This document shows positions 19,116 to 22,029 of a stretch of DNA of 22,029 bases, one piece after another; position 1 is the first letter of the stretch; the number at the start of each line of letters is the position of its first letter. A program made the translations under genes and the position numbers. The DNA is taken from positions 1-22,029 of the IMG/VR virus record IMGVR_UViG_3300008117_001099. One strand, given 5' to 3'. The DNA comes from a virus. The notes under the pieces were generated by a model that saw nothing but the letters and a program-made list of their open reading frames with translations, did not search any database and was not told where the DNA came from.

Positions 19116-19511
19116 CTACCCTTTGTTAGAGCCTAACAGTTGATCCATAGCTTGCTGAACAATCCCACCCACTACAGGCACCTGACCTGCTAGGTTGCCG
19201 GTAATGTCTTTCAGCACATCCAAATTGGCTTGAGCTTCCTGCGCCTGAGAGACAACCTTATTGGCTGACTCCCGTAGCTGGTCAATCGGCGGCAACGCCG
19301 GATCGTGCAACCCTTCCTTGATCTGCTGGTGGGTGTGCTTAGCGGCGGTAGCCGCCCCGGTAGCGCCAAACAAACTGGCGATAGTGAGGATCAGTGTGTT
19401 TGTTGATTCACCTTGACCACTGTCCAACACACCCAACTGGATGAGGACCGGTATGACTGCGGCTGCGATACCCGACGCGAGATACAACCACCTTCTTGTT
19501 TGTGCATTCAT
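19116..19511 (-). CDS. Holin
   Basis: A 131-residue protein typical of actinophage holins: short basic start (MNAQTRRW), first membrane segment about 8-27 (WLYLASGIAAAVIPVLIQLG), second about 38-57 (NTLILTIASLFGATGAATAA), then a long hydrophilic tail with an amphipathic helix. It would form inner-membrane lesions to release the endolysin. The ATG (19511) overlaps the endolysin stop (TTAAT on the plus strand), which ensures coupled translation. The family call rests on layout and position. Confidence 0.8.
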   Translation of the reverse strand: MNAQTRRWLYLASGIAAAVIPVLIQLGVLDSGQGESTNTLILTIASLFGATGAATAAKHTHQQIKEGLHDPALPPIDQLRESANKVVSQAQEAQANLDVLKDITGNLAGQVPVVGGIVQQAMDQLLGSNKG

Positions 19512-21388
19512 TATTTAGCCAACGCTTCCACTAGTGCAGGTTCAACCTGCTCAATTTTACCCAACACTGTAGCTAGCACCGCCTGATCGACATGAGACAG
19601 CACCTGCTTAGCCCGGTGAATGAACTCCGGTGACGTGTCCGCGCCGTGGCCGGCGGCTGACCTGATAACACGATACACCGCTTCGGTGTCACCGATAGTG
19701 ACAGCGGACCACTCCACCCACAACTGGTGGAGCAACGCATCATCATTCAACTGGACAGACTCAAGTGGGCCTAGCGGCCCTTCTCCCGGCGTTCTATACG
19801 CGGACCGTGAACTAACACCAGACAGGTGTTCCGGTGCCTCTGCGTGGCTCTCAGGGGCCAATACGGGCCTATCCTGCTTCGCCTGGACACTAGCGTATGC
19901 GTATGCGTGGGGTGGGATAGCACTAGCTGCCTGATGTAAACTCATCCAGTAGCCGAACGGCTGGAAACCAGGGTCAGCTATCCAAACATGTTTTCCTCCC
20001 GGCCCGTCATCCGCATAGCCCATGCACGCGACATAATGCCAGATTTTATTGCCACGGTACTGCGGAGAAACAGACCCTCTAGTTCCTCTAGGGAAGTTAC
20101 TAGAAGGAACCTCAAAATTAAGTACGCATCCGAACCCCGCATCAATGCTCCCCTTGATGTTGTTCCACAATGTTTCTTCTTCACGTTGCGTCGGAGGATC
20201 ATGCGGAAGCCACACAGCTTTATACTGGCCGTCAGTGACACGATTCAACACAGGCAACGCCTGCTCCACAGTGTTAGTGCCGTCAGTGGTGGTGCCAAGT
20301 TCGCGGATCAACTGTTCTTCCGACATTTCGACACCGGCAGACTGCAACACAATTTGGGTGGAAGCTGGTCCGCAATCCCAAAACTTTTCCTGCGCCACCC
20401 GCTGCTGCGAATGGTCATACTCCAAAACCTTTTCGGCCACAGACTCAACCTTATCAACAATAGTAGTTTCAACAACCTTACCCTTAGCGGGTAACGTATC
20501 GGCGTAAGCAACAACATGATATTCGCGGTTACCGTCAGTCAACCACTGGGACACAAAAAACTTCATCCCATTAGGTGCATCTAATTTACTGTCCGGTGAA
20601 ATGTATCCACCATACAGTTGAGGTAACTGCTGACCCGTCACATAGTCAACACGATTAGCTTGACCCCAATCATCCTCAGGATCAGCCACACACAACGCCG
20701 ACTGCCGGTAATTCAGTTCATCAAAAAATGACAGAACAGCATTGCCCTGCACATTCCGTAAACACAACTCGCCGTAACGCCCACCCAAAATAGGGTTACC
20801 GTTATTCACCGGCAACCACTCCCCCTTAGGGAAATCTGCGGCTGAACATTTCCACATTTTGATCGGGCCATCCCGACGCAACCCATGCGTACCCACAACA
20901 TACACGTCATCACCGAACTGGTCGAATGACAACATAGTGGTACAAGGATCGGAACCTGGATGTGGGAAACCAAACCCAGTCAATTCCCAATCAATCAGAT
21001 TTTCCGACTGCCAAAATTCGGTCATTATTTCTTTACCCAAACCTTGAGTAAGCATGACCGCAACAAACCATGTGGAACCGACCCTGATAAAATCGCACGG
21101 CAGCACAGTGGAAAAGTCAGGGTTATTGTGACCGTACTCCCACAACTGTCTAGCAGGTTGGGTGGCGATACCATCCCTGACCGGCACACCTAAGCAGTTG
21201 AAGTCAGGGTCGAAACATGCCAGCACCGGGGCACGCCAATCCTGACCCCACGAAAAGGAAAAAGAATCCCCGAACATGGCGACGATACAATTCCTGTCAC
21301 CGTCCCACCGCATAATCCCAAGGTCAGTTAACTCCAACGCTATGCTGGTGGTTAAACCTTTACCGGTAACATTCTTGAGGAACGTCAT
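19511..21388 (-). CDS. DUF4185-C39 peptidase fusion, probable endolysin (lysin A)
   Basis: A 625-residue two-domain protein. Residues about 20-300 look like DUF4185, a beta-propeller/sialidase-like domain (MRWDGDRNCIVAMFGDSFSF, ELCLRN, LYGGYISPDS). Residues about 325-500 are a C39-type cysteine peptidase: Gln333, Cys339 (DCGPAS), TQIVLQSAG, GTTTDGTN, His451 (HYVACMGY), Asp472 (ADPGFQPFG). This module forms the N-terminus of many actinophage lysin A proteins and cuts peptidoglycan peptides. The last 120 residues are unassigned, with no cell-wall-binding repeat seen. Position between tail and holin genes supports lysis; DUF4185 could bind or cleave surface sugars. A virion-bound, tail-associated lysin is the alternative. 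ATG 21388 has only a weak ribosome site. Confidence 0.78.
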   Translation of the reverse strand: MTFLKNVTGKGLTTSIALELTDLGIMRWDGDRNCIVAMFGDSFSFSWGQDWRAPVLACFDPDFNCLGVPVRDGIATQPARQLWEYGHNNPDFSTVLPCDFIRVGSTWFVAVMLTQGLGKEIMTEFWQSENLIDWELTGFGFPHPGSDPCTTMLSFDQFGDDVYVVGTHGLRRDGPIKMWKCSAADFPKGEWLPVNNGNPILGGRYGELCLRNVQGNAVLSFFDELNYRQSALCVADPEDDWGQANRVDYVTGQQLPQLYGGYISPDSKLDAPNGMKFFVSQWLTDGNREYHVVAYADTLPAKGKVVETTIVDKVESVAEKVLEYDHSQQRVAQEKFWDCGPASTQIVLQSAGVEMSEEQLIRELGTTTDGTNTVEQALPVLNRVTDGQYKAVWLPHDPPTQREEETLWNNIKGSIDAGFGCVLNFEVPSSNFPRGTRGSVSPQYRGNKIWHYVACMGYADDGPGGKHVWIADPGFQPFGYWMSLHQAASAIPPHAYAYASVQAKQDRPVLAPESHAEAPEHLSGVSSRSAYRTPGEGPLGPLESVQLNDDALLHQLWVEWSAVTIGDTEAVYRVIRSAAGHGADTSPEFIHRAKQVLSHVDQAVLATVLGKIEQVEPALVEALAK

Positions 21389-21408
21389 GATGGCTTACCC
21401 ATGCTCCA

Positions 21409-22029
21409 CTAAATCCCCTTCGGGCTGGCGGTGATCCCACCAAAGTCCGGGGCCGGGTGGATCGCCCCACCGACACCCACGTACACCGGGACGAAACCTC
21501 CAAACCCGACGAACGTCCCCGTGCTCGGGGTATACGCCATATCAACGTCAGTGATTATGTTGCCGCCGGTATAGCGCATAAACTGCACCCGCGCCCCTGT
21601 CCACTTCACCTCCAAGGCGTCACCGGCCACCAGCGCCGGGATCGTCTTCGCCGCACCCACATTGGTTACCGCACCCACCGCATCCACGGTCTGCAGTTGC
21701 ACCTTGTTGTATTTCACCTCAAAGCGGTTACACGCCCCGGTAACGTCCATGTGCCAGCAGATGAACGCCGCCGCCTGCAACAAAGCTTTCGGTGGTTTGG
21801 TCAGACGCACATACACAGAGCCGTTCGCGCCTGCAATGGGGCGTAGCTTTTCCCGGTAAATGATCTGGCCGGGATCCAAGCCCACCACAGTGGCATTCGG
21901 GCGGTACGTCAACACGCCCTTGCCGTCCGGCCCCCACGACTGGTTGGCGTTCCCGCTGCGGTACTCCTGATATTTCGCCGCATCCAGCTTCGCGGCCTCA
22001 GAATACGCAAATTCGTCGGACCAGCCGCC
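21409..22029 (-). CDS. Minor tail protein, C-terminal part (cut by window edge)
   Basis: The frame is open from the window end (22029) to TAG at 21409-21411, giving at least 206 residues. The visible part reads WSDEFAYSEAAKLDAAKYQE, then SWGPDGKGVLTYRPN, ALEVKWTGARVQFMRYTGG and GGFVPVYVGVGG. The beta-rich, Gly/Val-rich texture and its place just before the lysin suggest a minor tail or receptor-binding protein with a lectin-like or glucanase-like fold, as is common in actinophages. The true start is outside the window; the GTG at 21915 is only internal. The lysin gene begins 20 bases downstream. Confidence 0.65.
   Translation of the reverse strand, partial: GGWSDEFAYSEAAKLDAAKYQEYRSGNANQSWGPDGKGVLTYRPNATVVGLDPGQIIYREKLRPIAGANGSVYVRLTKPPKALLQAAAFICWHMDVTGACNRFEVKYNKVQLQTVDAVGAVTNVGAAKTIPALVAGDALEVKWTGARVQFMRYTGGNIITDVDMAYTPSTGTFVGFGGFVPVYVGVGGAIHPAPDFGGITASPKGI

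Noticed and set aside
1-22029. tRNA genes, attachment site, integrase or insertion sequence
   Set aside because: No cloverleaf with a T-arm outside coding regions, no recombinase motif and no terminal inverted repeats were seen by eye; a tRNA search program would be needed to exclude weak cases.

Overview
The window is part of a tailed actinobacteriophage (siphovirus-type) genome. The gene content points to this: a phage family A DNA polymerase, a monomeric class II (B12-dependent) ribonucleotide reductase, CHC2/Toprim primase, DnaB-like ATPase, endonuclease VII, Cas4-like exonuclease, DUF932 and DUF3310 proteins, a C39-type endolysin and a holin. Genes are tightly packed with ATGA, GTGA and TGATG overlaps, and GTG/TTG starts are frequent. 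The host is probably a member of the Mycobacteriales (Mycobacterium, Gordonia, Rhodococcus or relatives); the sequence does not fix the genus. No integrase, repressor, tRNA or CRISPR array was seen.

Layout. (1) 1-1411, plus: three small unknown genes ending in strong GC hairpins. (2) 1412-2092: a 680-bp gene-free region. It holds a degenerate 14-bp tandem repeat of about 18 units, then a CRP/GlxR-like dyad and two tandem extended -10 promoters. (3) 2093-4153, plus: an operon of eleven tiny genes, several with a shared GGAGGTTT start element, two or three encoding exported or membrane-anchored proteins. (4) 4154-6056: the same promoter type drives a DUF932 gene and, after a structured RNA or terminator, four more small genes. 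(5) 6057-14450: the replication and nucleotide-metabolism cassette: Cas4-like nuclease, DnaB-like ATPase, a 27-aa membrane peptide, endonuclease VII, two-ORF primase, DUF3310 protein, DnaQ-like exonuclease with zinc ribbon, zinc mini-proteins and a ribonucleotide reductase split over two frames. (6) 14451-18517: a good promoter, a lysine/proline/alanine-rich protein, cytosine-C5 methyltransferase, DNA polymerase I and four small genes. (7) A bidirectional terminator at 18519-18568 separates convergent transcription. (8) 18563-22029, minus: the end of the structural/lysis operon, read as minor tail protein (cut by the window edge), DUF4185-C39 endolysin, holin, and two more small membrane proteins.

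How the genes fit together. The plus genes make deoxynucleotides and copy, prime, process and methylate phage DNA. The minus genes finish the virion and lyse the cell. Host-looking promoters and a possible cAMP-receptor-type operator suggest that early small genes are read by host RNA polymerase.

Main points for a second look: the 14-bp array; a 115-codon ORF overprinted on the methyltransferase that reads like a known phage protein motif; the reductase, whose halves are out of frame and about 79 residues short between catalytic cysteines; the DUF4185-C39 endolysin fusion; and the repeated promoter/start elements. All family assignments are from recognising sequence motifs by eye, not from searches.
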